From Nitrospiraceae bacterium (lineage in GTDB: Bacteria; Nitrospirota; Thermodesulfovibrionia; UBA6902): DNA of 45,752 nucleotides. A program made the translations under genes and the position numbers. Shown here piece after piece: positions 1 to 8,452 of this stretch; positions within the stretch are counted from its first letter, which is position 1; every line of letters starts with the position of its first letter. The notes under the pieces were generated by a model, which was not told the DNA's origin, made no database searches, and worked only from the letters and a program-made list of their open reading frames with translations. Where the stretch lies: contig CP070632.1 in assembly GCA_020356065.1 (NCBI GenBank), forward strand, positions 1,398,357-1,444,108, given 5' to 3'.

Positions 1-491
1 CTGGCTACAAAAGCGATGAATATATATGAAAGCAGAACAATAAACAGCACAGATAATATAATGGTCAGACCGTTAATCGAAAAACCCTTATACAGGGCCA
101 TCACTTTTCCATGAAAAGAGGCGGTGTTTCCAGAGACCGTATTACGGACTTTTGAACGTGCAAAGTCATGATTTGATTTCAGGTCACTGTCGTCCGGGAT
201 AAGCTTATTTGCTCTTTCGTAATTTACTATGGCCTTTCCAAGCTCACCTTTTTTAAAATAACTGTTTCCAATATTGTAATAGAGGTTGCCGCTTTCGCGC
301 CCCTGATCAATCAAGCTTGTATACACTTCTATTGCTTCATCATATTTCCCGTCTTCATAAAGAGCATTAGCTTTATAAAAGATATACCCCGGATCATCCT
401 CCCGTTCATTTTGAGCATAAGCAGGAGACAACGCCATACATATAAAAAGGGCAATAAATATAACAGTGTATGCAAAAGTACTTTTATACAT
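1..491 (-). CDS. BatE-like TPR membrane protein (partial, 3' end outside window)
   Basis: The reading frame opens at an ATG at 491, preceded by an AGAGGA ribosome site, and runs off the window edge, so only about 163 residues are visible. A signal peptide (residues 1-26, ending near SPAYA) is followed by at least two tetratricopeptide repeats (for example YYNIGNSYFKKGELGKAI) and a hydrophobic segment near residues 143-162. This matches the BatE/BatC type of TPR protein that closes Bat operons. It would be exported, facing the periplasm and anchored by its C-terminal helix, probably as a scaffold for the VWA proteins encoded upstream. It is the last gene of the moxR-bat operon seen here, 113 nt after batD. 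Function is inferred from context; TPR content is seen directly. Confidence 0.8.
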   Translation of the reverse strand, partial: MYKSTFAYTVIFIALFICMALSPAYAQNEREDDPGYIFYKANALYEDGKYDEAIEVYTSLIDQGRESGNLYYNIGNSYFKKGELGKAIVNYERANKLIPDDSDLKSNHDFARSKVRNTVSGNTASFHGKVMALYKGFSINGLTIILSVLFIVLLSYIFIAFVA

Positions 492-544
492 GATATCCTC
501 TGTACCTATTAAGTAAAAATCCCGTTATCCTATGTAAATTAACG

Positions 545-611
545 GTTCCTGTTTTACATTTCTTTGTTCTTACTTCTTTGTTCCTGCTTCTCATTTGTCA
601 CTTGTCAGTCC
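545..611. repeat. Degenerate tandem heptamers between batD and batE-like gene
   Basis: The gap reads as successive 7-nt units such as TTCTTTG, TTCTTAC, TTCCTGC, TTCTCAT and TTGTCAC. There is no coding or terminator signal. It is one of six similar stretches in this window. Confidence 0.6.
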
Positions 612-2434
612 TTGTGCTTTTCAAAATAGTCAATGACCTCTTTCATCTCGTTTAATGTTATATTCATTTTATTTTCATCAATGCCGGAAGGCGCATATCT
701 TGCCATGTCACATTCATTGAAGATCTTTTTCAGTTTCATCAGATAGTCCTTTTCTATCTCCTTTCCGTCAAGAACAGCGTCTAATGCTTCAGCGGTGATA
801 CCTCCTGATGGAAGATGAAAACGGTCGCCAAGGTAATCTCTCAATGTCCTGAAGACTGCATCATAAAAATCCAGGGGTATGTTTTTACATACATATTCCT
901 CTGCCTTTTTTATTCCCTTTCCGGCTTTTCTGGGCGCCGCCAATCTCCTTGCGTAGCGGGGGTCTGAACTTAACCTTTCACGTTTCTTATATAAAACAGC
1001 AGCGATAACAAATAAAACCAGAGGTGCTGTCTGCAGTGCAATAAATACAGGATTATTATAGAGGTAAGCACCCCTGGTCCTTATCTTGCCGGGGGATTCC
1101 TTGATATATATAATGTCGCGTCCCAGGACTTCCTTTTTAAGAGGACGCCCGATTGTACCGGCAGGATCAAGTATGGTAATTTCTTCCTTCTCAACCCTGC
1201 TCACTCTAAGGGGAATGTTCCCTTTTACAATAGTTCGGTACTGACCTATGTCCGTGTCAAAATAACTGAACAGGATATCAGGAATTTTCTCAATGTTATC
1301 ACCAGTAGGAATGACAATCTGTTCAAAGACCTTTCTGTTTGGTTCAAGTTTGACCTGGGGATCATATAATTTAAAACCATCAATATTTTGCAAATCAGGG
1401 CTGTGAACGGCATCAAAGTTTCCGGTGCCTGTCACGGTCATCAGCAGAGTGACCGGGTCACCGGCCTTTACCTCGTCCGGAGATATCGAAACATCCAGTT
1501 GAAAATTACCGATGGCTCCTTTGAAATTTTCCGGCATGTTCTTGACCGGCAATTCATGTGCATCAATGGTCAGAACATCAGACTTCAGTTCAATGGGTGT
1601 TGTTTCATATCCTCCGAAGAAGTCATTGAATAGAGAATCATCAAATAGTGAGTGAGGTCTCCTGCTCCTCGTTTTTGTAAGCAGATTGGCCCTGATCACT
1701 GCCGGTCCCAGATTCCGTGTACCTGCCTGTGTTGCAAATATTTCTGTCTGAAAGTCAAGTACGGAATATATAACCCCCTCCCTGTTGACCTGATATTCCC
1801 GAGGTTTTTCAAAATCATTAACAGAAAATCCTTCATGGCTGTATTGAGGATATTGAACATCGCGTATGCTCATGCTGCTTACAAAGAGTTTAATATGCAG
1901 GTTTGCTATTTCATTAATGTAAAGCCTGTTCTTGTCAATCTCCATTTCTACAAATACTCTGTCTTTCAGTGAAACTTCGGGGATGCTCTGCGTTCCTTCA
2001 GGGTCCTGCCTTTTAGACCCACTGTCCAGGACTTCAATCACGATCTCATTGGATCTGTACTGATTACCGTTGTATGCAATAGAAAACGGGCCTATGGTAT
2101 ATTCCCCGGTTTTTACAGGAACAAGCCGGTAAATATGGGTAATCGATGAAGTCATTCGGCCGTTTACAATGGACATTCTTGTAGACGGACCTGAATAGTG
2201 TGTCTGAAAACCCTCCATATCAGAAAGCGCGGGTGCAGGAACATCTGTTGATCCTTCAAACTGAAGACTGAGCTGGGCGCTCTGGCCAAGATATATGATG
2301 TTCCTGTCCAGTAACGCCTGAAATTTCAATTCCTCTGCAACCGCCGTCACTGGCATTGATAATATTATGATCATCAACAGTAAACAGAGGAACAGCCTCT
2401 TCACATACCTGTTTATATTCTCATCCGTTCTCAC
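605..2434 (-). CDS. batD: BatD-like oxygen-tolerance protein
   Basis: A 609-residue exported protein with a signal peptide (about residues 10-34, ending PVTAVAEE), a long beta-rich periplasmic region, one transmembrane helix near residues 463-481 and a basic cytoplasmic tail. The layout and phrases such as FQALLDRNIIYLGQSAQLSL match the BatD family (PF13584), which partners the BatA/BatB VWA proteins. It starts at GTG, which overlaps the stop of the upstream TPR gene in a 4-nt GTGA, so the two are translationally coupled. In other bacteria Bat operons have been tied to stress tolerance and envelope integrity, and the exact role is unsettled. The C-terminal region resembles the end of the protein at 5414-6361, including the CDMARYAP-type motif. 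Confidence 0.88.
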   Translation of the reverse strand: MRTDENINRYVKRLFLCLLLMIIILSMPVTAVAEELKFQALLDRNIIYLGQSAQLSLQFEGSTDVPAPALSDMEGFQTHYSGPSTRMSIVNGRMTSSITHIYRLVPVKTGEYTIGPFSIAYNGNQYRSNEIVIEVLDSGSKRQDPEGTQSIPEVSLKDRVFVEMEIDKNRLYINEIANLHIKLFVSSMSIRDVQYPQYSHEGFSVNDFEKPREYQVNREGVIYSVLDFQTEIFATQAGTRNLGPAVIRANLLTKTRSRRPHSLFDDSLFNDFFGGYETTPIELKSDVLTIDAHELPVKNMPENFKGAIGNFQLDVSISPDEVKAGDPVTLLMTVTGTGNFDAVHSPDLQNIDGFKLYDPQVKLEPNRKVFEQIVIPTGDNIEKIPDILFSYFDTDIGQYRTIVKGNIPLRVSRVEKEEITILDPAGTIGRPLKKEVLGRDIIYIKESPGKIRTRGAYLYNNPVFIALQTAPLVLFVIAAVLYKKRERLSSDPRYARRLAAPRKAGKGIKKAEEYVCKNIPLDFYDAVFRTLRDYLGDRFHLPSGGITAEALDAVLDGKEIEKDYLMKLKKIFNECDMARYAPSGIDENKMNITLNEMKEVIDYFEKHKD

Positions 2435-3258
2435 CAGTCCTTTAACACCTCACCATATCGGCCTTTCAGCTTTTGCTTTACTTGCTCTCTTGCTTCGTCC
2501 TGACCATAGGCCTCTAATAACATGCGCGCCTCTTCAGGAGACATCTTTTCAGAAGACTCCTCTTCTTTTCCAGATGACTGCATCTGCTGTTCTTCCTGTT
2601 TCTGCCCTGTTCCTGATTCTTTCCTGTCCTCTCTTTCGCCTGACCGGTCCTGTTGTGCAGTCTGCTGTTGCTCATCCCCCTGTTGTTGCTGCTGCTCCCC
2701 TTCACCCTGTCCCTCTTTGTCTTTGTTATTCTGGTCCTGGTTTTGGTTCTGCTGCTGTTGCTGGTCCTTCATTTTATCCATGAGTATCTTCAGTTTTTTC
2801 TCGATAAGTTCATGATTATATTTAGCGTCCCGGTCTGTCTCATCCATTTCCATGGCCCGCTTGTAATAGTCAAGAGATTCTTTATATAGCCCGATGGCAC
2901 TGTTAAGATCACTGTCCGCCTTAAGGCTTCCGATTTTGTACTTGCTGTTCGCAATATTGTAAACCGCCCTTTCTTCGATCTCCGTGTCTTCCGTATTAAG
3001 CGATTTCATAAAAAAATCAACAGCCTTTTCATACTGCCCCTTTCTGTAATATGCAGTACCAAGATTATAATTGGCTACATCTGAGTCAGGGTCTTCTTCC
3101 ACAATTTTCTCATACTTCTCAAGATCGTCTTCAAAAGCCTTTTCAGAAGACAGAGACTCTTTGTTTTCCCCATTCTTTGCTTCCTGCGCAGCAGAAGTAA
3201 CAGAATTCAGCAATATAATAAGTAAACAGCATGGCAAGATTATCAGTTTTGTATTCAT
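2431..3258 (-). CDS. BatC-like TPR protein with Gln-rich linker
   Basis: About 275 residues from the ATG at 3258; a GTG four codons earlier is possible but lies inside the heptamer repeat. A signal peptide (residues 1-24) precedes two or three TPR units (about 45-130, including VANYNLGTAYYRKGQYEKAV), then a highly polar Gln/Glu/Lys-rich low-complexity stretch (about 160-235) and a short C-terminal helix (PEEARMLLEAYGQDE). This TPR plus Gln-rich architecture is typical of BatC-type proteins located between batB and batD. It is likely periplasmic. The gene overlaps batD by 4 nt. The Gln-rich DNA produces large spurious ORFs on the other strand. Confidence 0.83.
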   Translation of the reverse strand: MNTKLIILPCCLLIILLNSVTSAAQEAKNGENKESLSSEKAFEDDLEKYEKIVEEDPDSDVANYNLGTAYYRKGQYEKAVDFFMKSLNTEDTEIEERAVYNIANSKYKIGSLKADSDLNSAIGLYKESLDYYKRAMEMDETDRDAKYNHELIEKKLKILMDKMKDQQQQQNQNQDQNNKDKEGQGEGEQQQQQGDEQQQTAQQDRSGEREDRKESGTGQKQEEQQMQSSGKEEESSEKMSPEEARMLLEAYGQDEAREQVKQKLKGRYGEVLKDW

Positions 3259-3312
3259 AATGTCTTTCACTTCTCACTTCTTAATTCTTAATTCTTACTC
3301 GATATTTCATAC
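3258..3312. repeat. Degenerate tandem heptamers upstream of the batC-like gene
   Basis: The clearest copy of the pattern: units TTTCACT, TCTCACT, TCTTAAT, TCTTAAT, TCTTACT, CGATATT, TCATACT and TCTTACC follow each other with exact 7-nt spacing through the batB-batC gap. Confidence 0.7.
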
Positions 3313-3315
3313 TTC

Positions 3316-4326
3316 TTACCCTGCCTGTCGCCTTTTCCTTTCTGAAATAAACGGCTCAATACATAACAGTATCAGGGCCAGCAAAAGTGGCACCTGAAAC
3401 CTCTCTTCATATCTCCTGACCATTTTATTCTTAATCTCTCTTTTTTCCATCTGAGAAAGCTTCTCTTCATAAAGAAGGTCCAGTCCAAACTCAGTGCCTG
3501 ATGCTTTAACATAGCTGCCTCCGGTAGCAAGTGCCAGGTTTTGAAGAGAAGCCTCATCGAGTCTTGTCTTGACGACGTTACCCTGTATGTCCTTCAGAAA
3601 TGTAACTCCGCCCGATTCATCTTTTATCGGTATAAGTTCACCATCTTTTGTTCCAATGCCAATAGCAAATATTTTAATGCCTTTTTCCTTTGCTTTCTCA
3701 GCCCATTCCATTGACCTGCCTTCGTGGTCCTCTCCGTCTGTGATAATTACAAGCACCTTGTATTTCTTCTTGCCTCCTCCGTAACTGTCAATGGCAACCC
3801 GGACAGCATCTGACAGGGACGTGCCTCCCTTTGGGATCGTGTTTATATCCAAATCATCTAAAGACAGGGCAAATCCGCTGTAATCAACGGTGAGCGGACA
3901 CTGCAGAAAGGCGCTGCCGGCAAATGCTATCAGCCCGATTCTGTCTCCCTGAAGTTTTTTAATCAAGTCCCTGACAGCAAGTTTTGATCTCTCAAGTCTG
4001 TTGGGTTTCACATCTTCTGCAAGCATGCTGTTTGAAGTGTCCAGAGCGATCAGTATATCAAGGCCGCTCCTGGTAACTTCCTTCCACTCAAATCCCCATT
4101 GGGGTCTCATAAGAGATATGATAATGAGAATCAGTGAGACAAGAATGAAATAGTCTTTAAGTTTCTGTCTTTTCCGGTCCAAAGACCCCGACAGATCATC
4201 AAGCAGGTCCTTATTGGCAAAAAGTTCCATCACCCTTCTACGTTTTCTGTATGACCATATAAAAAAGAAAACTATGGCAGCTATGAGCCAGATAAAATGC
4301 ATCGCCTGTACATTTCCGAATTTCAT
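3316..4326 (-). CDS. batB: BatB-like VWA-domain membrane protein
   Basis: 336 residues with an N-terminal transmembrane helix (about 9-24), a second (about 60-73), a VWA domain and a C-terminal helix (about 313-327). The metal-ion-dependent adhesion site is intact: DTSNS at 96-100, the conserved Thr in GGTSLSDA and the Asp of ITDGEDHEGR. This is the usual BatB layout, with the VWA domain displayed on the periplasmic side. It follows batA in the operon after about 89 nt, part of which is heptamer repeat. It is paralogous to the BatA protein just upstream, and such pairs are thought to act together with BatD and the TPR proteins. Confidence 0.9.
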   Translation of the reverse strand: MKFGNVQAMHFIWLIAAIVFFFIWSYRKRRRVMELFANKDLLDDLSGSLDRKRQKLKDYFILVSLILIIISLMRPQWGFEWKEVTRSGLDILIALDTSNSMLAEDVKPNRLERSKLAVRDLIKKLQGDRIGLIAFAGSAFLQCPLTVDYSGFALSLDDLDINTIPKGGTSLSDAVRVAIDSYGGGKKKYKVLVIITDGEDHEGRSMEWAEKAKEKGIKIFAIGIGTKDGELIPIKDESGGVTFLKDIQGNVVKTRLDEASLQNLALATGGSYVKASGTEFGLDLLYEEKLSQMEKREIKNKMVRRYEERFQVPLLLALILLCIEPFISERKRRQAG

Positions 4327-4383
4327 AATAAAAAAAGGATTTTGGAATTCAAGGGGTCAAGGGTATAAGAGAAAAGAACTATA

Positions 4384-4415
4384 TATCCCTATCTCCTGAT
4401 TCCTGACCTCTTTCT
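4384..4415. repeat. Short degenerate heptamer run between batA and batB
   Basis: Units CCTATCT, CCTGATT, CCTGACC and TCTTTCT occur at 7-nt spacing. It is shorter and weaker than the copy at 3258-3312. Confidence 0.45.
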
Positions 4416-5414
4416 TCAAGGTATTCTTCTTAAAAGTGTGTTCCTTAATATTAATTCCAGTATCAACAACACAAGCCCCGGTATCAGGAAAAAATGAAAC
4501 AGCTCCCTGTATTCAGCATAACCCTTTTCCTCGATAACAGTTTTTTCGAATGTATCGATTTCATCATAAATTTTTTGTAATGACTCTGTATCAGTTGCCC
4601 TGAAATACCGTGCGCCTGTTGTCTGGGCAATTTTCTGAAGAGACTCTTCATCAATTTCAATTTTCACCTGTCTGTATACTCTGTTTCCAAAAAAGTCTTC
4701 TGCCGGATATGGAGCAAGGCCTTTTGTACCGGCTCCGATAGTGTAGATCTTTATATTCAATGCCTCGGCAGCCTCGGCGGCTGTAAGAGGTGAGATTTTT
4801 CCTGCATTGTTTCTGCCGTCAGTCAGAAGAATAATCACCTTCTCCTTAGCCTCGGTGTCCTTAAGCCTGTTCAAGGCGGAACTCATTCCTGATCCAATCG
4901 CGGTTCCGTCCTCAATCATCCCTATGTTCACCCTGTCCAGGTTCTGCATCAGCCATCCATAATCAAGGGTAAGAGGTGACACGGTATAAGCCCTTGAAGC
5001 AAATGCCACAATACCTATCCGGTCAGAGTGCCTGTTACCGATGAAGTCCTTCACTACTTTTTTCACCACCTCAAGCCTGTTCGAACGCTCTCTTCCCAGT
5101 TTAAAATCTTCCGCGAGCATACTTGTCGAGGTATCAAGAGCAAGGACAATATCGATCCCCTCACTCGTTATCTTTGACTCCTCAAGAATCTGCTGGGGGC
5201 GGCTCAATGCAGCTGCAATAAGGATCAGTGCAGCAATCCTGAAAAATACCATACCCTTATGAAGGGCAATCCTGACTGTGGGCTTCATCTCTCTGACAAG
5301 TTCAGCAGTAGAAAATCTGAGTGAGGGGATTTCCTGTTTTCGTATCACATTGATTATGGCAATACTTATAACAACAAGTATGACCGCAAATGCCCATGGG
5401 TTATGAAAGTGCAC
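4416..5414 (-). CDS. batA: BatA-like VWA-domain membrane protein
   Basis: 332 residues starting at GTG, whose G is also the last base of the preceding gene's TAG stop (TAGTG), giving tight coupling. Transmembrane helices lie near residues 7-24 and 55-70, followed by a VWA domain and a C-terminal helix near 307-325. MIDAS residues are intact (DTSTS at 94-98, GTAIGSGMSSA, LLTDGRNN). The family sits in the inner membrane and is always paired with BatB. In this order (moxR, DUF58, DUF4381-like, batA, batB, TPR, batD, TPR) it forms a complete Bat locus. MoxR AAA ATPases are known to act on VWA partners in chaperone-like complexes. Confidence 0.9.
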   Translation of the reverse strand: MHFHNPWAFAVILVVISIAIINVIRKQEIPSLRFSTAELVREMKPTVRIALHKGMVFFRIAALILIAAALSRPQQILEESKITSEGIDIVLALDTSTSMLAEDFKLGRERSNRLEVVKKVVKDFIGNRHSDRIGIVAFASRAYTVSPLTLDYGWLMQNLDRVNIGMIEDGTAIGSGMSSALNRLKDTEAKEKVIILLTDGRNNAGKISPLTAAEAAEALNIKIYTIGAGTKGLAPYPAEDFFGNRVYRQVKIEIDEESLQKIAQTTGARYFRATDTESLQKIYDEIDTFEKTVIEEKGYAEYRELFHFFLIPGLVLLILELILRNTLLRRIP

Positions 5415-6361
5415 TATCTGTCCGCTCCCTGCATGAGTGTTTCTTTTGTCTGGTCAACCAGGTTTCTTGCTGAATCATAACTAGCGTCGATTTCGTTTTT
5501 CTCCGGCAGATATTTTGCAAATTTCACCATGTCGCAGTGTGAAAGGAAATCCCTGACAAGACTCTTCTGTTCAGGATTGAGCACAACAGATTCCCTCAAC
5601 GTGAGCAGGAATTCTTCTGTCGTCATTTCAGGGGCCCTGAGCTTAAAGCGGTTCTCAATATAATGTCTCACAATGTTGGACAGCTCAACATAATATGCCT
5701 GTACCCTTCCGGTTGAGAGATAGTCCTTTGCCATTAATAATTTAAGGGCCTCGTATGCTAACTCGTGGGCCGGTACAGCCGGTATGTATACCTCTTTTGT
5801 CTTTCTTCTCTTTTGCAGGAATATAATAATAAACAGCATTAAGGCTATAGCTATAACTATCGATAATAAAACTAAAATATATTTCTTATCCCAGTAACTG
5901 ACCGGCCCCTTAATGTCCTTGATATCGCCCTCCATGGCCTTGTCATCGAGAGAACTCAGGACTTCAATATTCACGGCATCTGCAAGTATCTCTTTCCATT
6001 CCTCTTCACCCCTGGACCTGTACTTGACCGCAATCGCAGGTATCGTAAAGGTCCCGGTATCATAGGTGTCCAGAATGTACCACTGTTTTAATTTTTTTTT
6101 ACCGAAATACCCTCCTTCCTTACTGCCGAAATCCTTAATGGAAAACTCTGCCAGGTTTTCTCCAAACCCGGGCAGACTGACCTCAACGTCTTTCCCTGTC
6201 TCCACCTCAATATAGTACGTGACCTTGTCCCCGATATATATGGTTTCTTTCTCAATCCCGGTCCTGACAGTGACCGGCGCTGCACCTGCAGAAACATCAG
6301 CATCTGTAACAGAGCAATAAAGAAACAGGAAAAACATCGATGTAAATAAAGTCTTTTTTAT
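5414..6361 (-). CDS. DUF4381/BatD-like membrane protein of the bat operon
   Basis: An exported protein with a periplasmic beta-rich region (VTYYIEVETGKDVEVSLPGF), a transmembrane helix about 23 residues long near the middle (KYILVLLSIVIAIALML) and a cytoplasmic helical tail that resembles BatD's tail (LSTGRVQAYYVELSNIVRHY, SHCDMVKFAKYLP). The position between DUF58 and batA is where DUF4381-like proteins occur. The first ATG is at 6337 and gives 307 residues, but it lacks a ribosome site and cuts off the basic start of the signal peptide. Translation from an ATA at 6361 would give a normal KKTLFTS signal start, with GGAG 10 nt upstream inside the end of the DUF58 gene. The start is therefore uncertain. 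Confidence 0.78.
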   Translation of the reverse strand: MKKTLFTSMFFLFLYCSVTDADVSAGAAPVTVRTGIEKETIYIGDKVTYYIEVETGKDVEVSLPGFGENLAEFSIKDFGSKEGGYFGKKKLKQWYILDTYDTGTFTIPAIAVKYRSRGEEEWKEILADAVNIEVLSSLDDKAMEGDIKDIKGPVSYWDKKYILVLLSIVIAIALMLFIIIFLQKRRKTKEVYIPAVPAHELAYEALKLLMAKDYLSTGRVQAYYVELSNIVRHYIENRFKLRAPEMTTEEFLLTLRESVVLNPEQKSLVRDFLSHCDMVKFAKYLPEKNEIDASYDSARNLVDQTKETLMQGADR

Positions 6362-6364
6362 TTC

Positions 6365-7240
6365 TTACATTCTCCTTTCTCTCATCCTGAAGAATTTATA
6401 CAACTCCTGGTTATATGGTCTGTCCGTGCGCAATTCAATGTGATCAATAGGTATCGATCGGAACATCCTTTTCCTTTCATCGAACATCTTCAAAGCCCGT
6501 GCGCTGTAGTCACGCCTCAATGCAAAGCTGGACGTGTCAAGCATGAAGTGCTCTCCGCTTTCTGCATCCTCAATATTTATAATACCCATATCGGGCAGTT
6601 CTAGTTCCCTCGGATCTGTAATCGAAACAGCAACCATGTCATGACCCTTGCCGGTTACTGACAGTGGTTTTTTAAAATCTGCTGCGTAAAAATCAGAGAT
6701 GATAAAGCTTACGGTACTGCGGTTCGTTACCCTGTTCAGGTATTCCAGAACACCTGGGATGTCAGTGCCCTGAAATTCCGGCTTAAAGTACAGCGCCTCC
6801 CTGATGATCCTCATGACATGGCTCAGCCCTTTGCGTGGAGGTAAGAATTTTTCTATTCTGTCCGTAAAAGCTATCAGACCGACCCTGTCATTGTTTTTTA
6901 TGGCAGACATCGCCAGAAGCGAACAGACCTCTGCAGCCAGTTGTCTCTTAAGTTTATTCACCGTGCCAAAGTACGACGAGCCTGACATATCAAGAAGAAG
7001 CATGATAGTCAGTTCCCGTTCCTCAACAAACTTCTTTACAAAGGGATGTCCTGTCCGGGCAGTAACGTTCCAGTCAATCGACCGTATATCATCTCCCGGG
7101 AGATACTCCCTTACCTCATCAAATTCCATACCCTTGCCCTTGAACACACTCTGGTAATGTCCGGCAAAAACATCGGTCACCATACGGGACGTAGTGATCT
7201 GAATCCGTCTGATCTGCTGTAATACTTCTTTTGGTATCAT
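6365..7240 (-). CDS. DUF58 family protein
   Basis: 291 residues, no signal peptide or membrane helix, so cytoplasmic. The DUF58 signature is clear: FKGKGMEFDEVREYLPGDD (33-51), then SIDWNVTART (54-63), followed by a VWA-like fold with a DMSGS metal site at 84-88. DUF58 proteins almost always sit directly after moxR and are thought to be the soluble VWA partner of the MoxR ATPase. Here the gene is 104 nt downstream of moxR, and the gap is filled by heptamer repeats. It ends with a GGAGAATGTAA sequence that may supply the ribosome site for the next gene. Confidence 0.9.
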   Translation of the reverse strand: MIPKEVLQQIRRIQITTSRMVTDVFAGHYQSVFKGKGMEFDEVREYLPGDDIRSIDWNVTARTGHPFVKKFVEERELTIMLLLDMSGSSYFGTVNKLKRQLAAEVCSLLAMSAIKNNDRVGLIAFTDRIEKFLPPRKGLSHVMRIIREALYFKPEFQGTDIPGVLEYLNRVTNRSTVSFIISDFYAADFKKPLSVTGKGHDMVAVSITDPRELELPDMGIINIEDAESGEHFMLDTSSFALRRDYSARALKMFDERKRMFRSIPIDHIELRTDRPYNQELYKFFRMRERRM

Positions 7241-7249
7241 AATGCAAAA

Positions 7250-7345
7250 AACCGGTAGTCAGTAGTTAGTAATCAGTAGCTGATAATTGGGGGAAGAAAC
7301 TCCCTGATTATCACCTCCTGACTCTTGACTCATGACTCCTGTCTT
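7250..7345. repeat. Degenerate tandem heptamers between moxR and DUF58 gene
   Basis: Two runs are visible: AGTAGTT, AGTAATC, AGTAGCT, GATAATT near 7255-7290, and CTCCTGA, CTCTTGA, CTCATGA, CTCCTGT near 7314-7341. Both keep 7-nt spacing. Confidence 0.65.
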
Positions 7346-8340
7346 TACGGTACTTCTATCTCCTCAAATATCTTCTTTATAATGTCATCGGACGTCTTTT
7401 CTTCAGCCTCAGCTTCATAACTCACTATTACTCTGTGTCTCAGTACATCAGGACCAATTGATTTCACGTCCTGGGGAGTTACGTATCCCCTGCCCTGAAT
7501 AAATGCATATGCCTTTGACGCAATGCACATATTGATCGAGGCCCTTGTGGATGCCCCGTACTGGATCAGGTCAGTAAGGTCTCCAAGTTTATATTTATCA
7601 GGTTCTCTTGTTGCAAACACGATATCAAGGATATATTTCTCGATCTTCTCATCCATATAGATCTCATCTACCACCTGCCGTGCCCTTTTAATATCATCAG
7701 GATTTACAACAGCATTCACGCTAATATGCTTGTCTGTAAATGCCATGCTCTTCATTACCTGATGTTCCTCTTCAATGCTTGGGTACGTTATGTTTATCTT
7801 CAGCATAAACCTGTCTACCTGGGCTTCGGGGAGAGGATATGTGCCCTCCTGCTCAATGGGATTCTGGGTAGCAAGGACCAGGAAAGGCTCATCCATCGGG
7901 AACGTGTTTTCCCCTATGGTCACCTGCCTTTCCTGCATTGCCTCCAGAAGTGCGCTCTGCACTTTTGCCGGAGCACGGTTGATCTCATCGGCAAGAATAA
8001 TATTCGAAAATATCGGCCCCTTTTTCGTGGTAAAGTCTCCGTCCTTGGGATTGTACACAAGAGTCCCGATCAGATCGGCAGGCAGCAGGTCGGGCGTGAA
8101 CTGTATCCTCTGAAACCCTGTCCTTATGGCCCCTGAAAGAACCCGTACCGATAATGTCTTGGCCAGTCCGGGAACGCCCTCAATAAGAATATGCCCGTTT
8201 GCAAGCAGGGCCACAAGTAATCTCTCGATAAGATACTTCTGTCCTATAATGGTTTTTCCAAACTCAGACAGTATGTTCTGAACAAAGGCGCTCTCTTCCC
8301 GTACTTTTTCATTTATCGCGGTTATCCCTCCATCAGTCAT
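7345..8340 (-). CDS. MoxR family AAA+ ATPase
   Basis: 331 residues. Walker A is GVPGLAKT at 55-62, Walker B with the MoxR signature is IILADEINRAPAK at about 114-126, sensor 1 is VLATQNPIEQEGTYPLPEAQ (155-174), and the lid region contains YGASTRASI. This is a hallmark MoxR protein, about the family's usual length of 320-340. It starts at ATG after a good ribosome site (AGGAGG, 7-8 nt before) and is the first gene of the eight-gene moxR-bat operon. The upstream 110 bp (8341-8452) would hold the promoter, but I see no convincing -35/-10 pair. MoxR proteins are ATP-driven chaperones for VWA proteins; the targets here are presumably DUF58, BatA and BatB. Confidence 0.95.
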   Translation of the reverse strand: MTDGGITAINEKVREESAFVQNILSEFGKTIIGQKYLIERLLVALLANGHILIEGVPGLAKTLSVRVLSGAIRTGFQRIQFTPDLLPADLIGTLVYNPKDGDFTTKKGPIFSNIILADEINRAPAKVQSALLEAMQERQVTIGENTFPMDEPFLVLATQNPIEQEGTYPLPEAQVDRFMLKINITYPSIEEEHQVMKSMAFTDKHISVNAVVNPDDIKRARQVVDEIYMDEKIEKYILDIVFATREPDKYKLGDLTDLIQYGASTRASINMCIASKAYAFIQGRGYVTPQDVKSIGPDVLRHRVIVSYEAEAEEKTSDDIIKKIFEEIEVP

Positions 8341-8452
8341 GATTTATATCCTCCTTATACTCGAATAGTTCATATTACACATCGGCATGATATCAACTTA
8401 TAAATATATAAAAATCCTGACGGTTCTATCAAGCGTTTTGATTTCAGCAAAA

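Noticed and set aside
2522-2815. Cys/Pro-rich ORF opposite the batC-like gene
   Set aside because: It is the antisense of the Gln-rich linker; composition follows from CAG/CTG codons.
545-7345. CRISPR array
   Set aside because: The heptamers are too short and variable, with no 25-40 nt repeats or unique spacers, and no cas gene is present.
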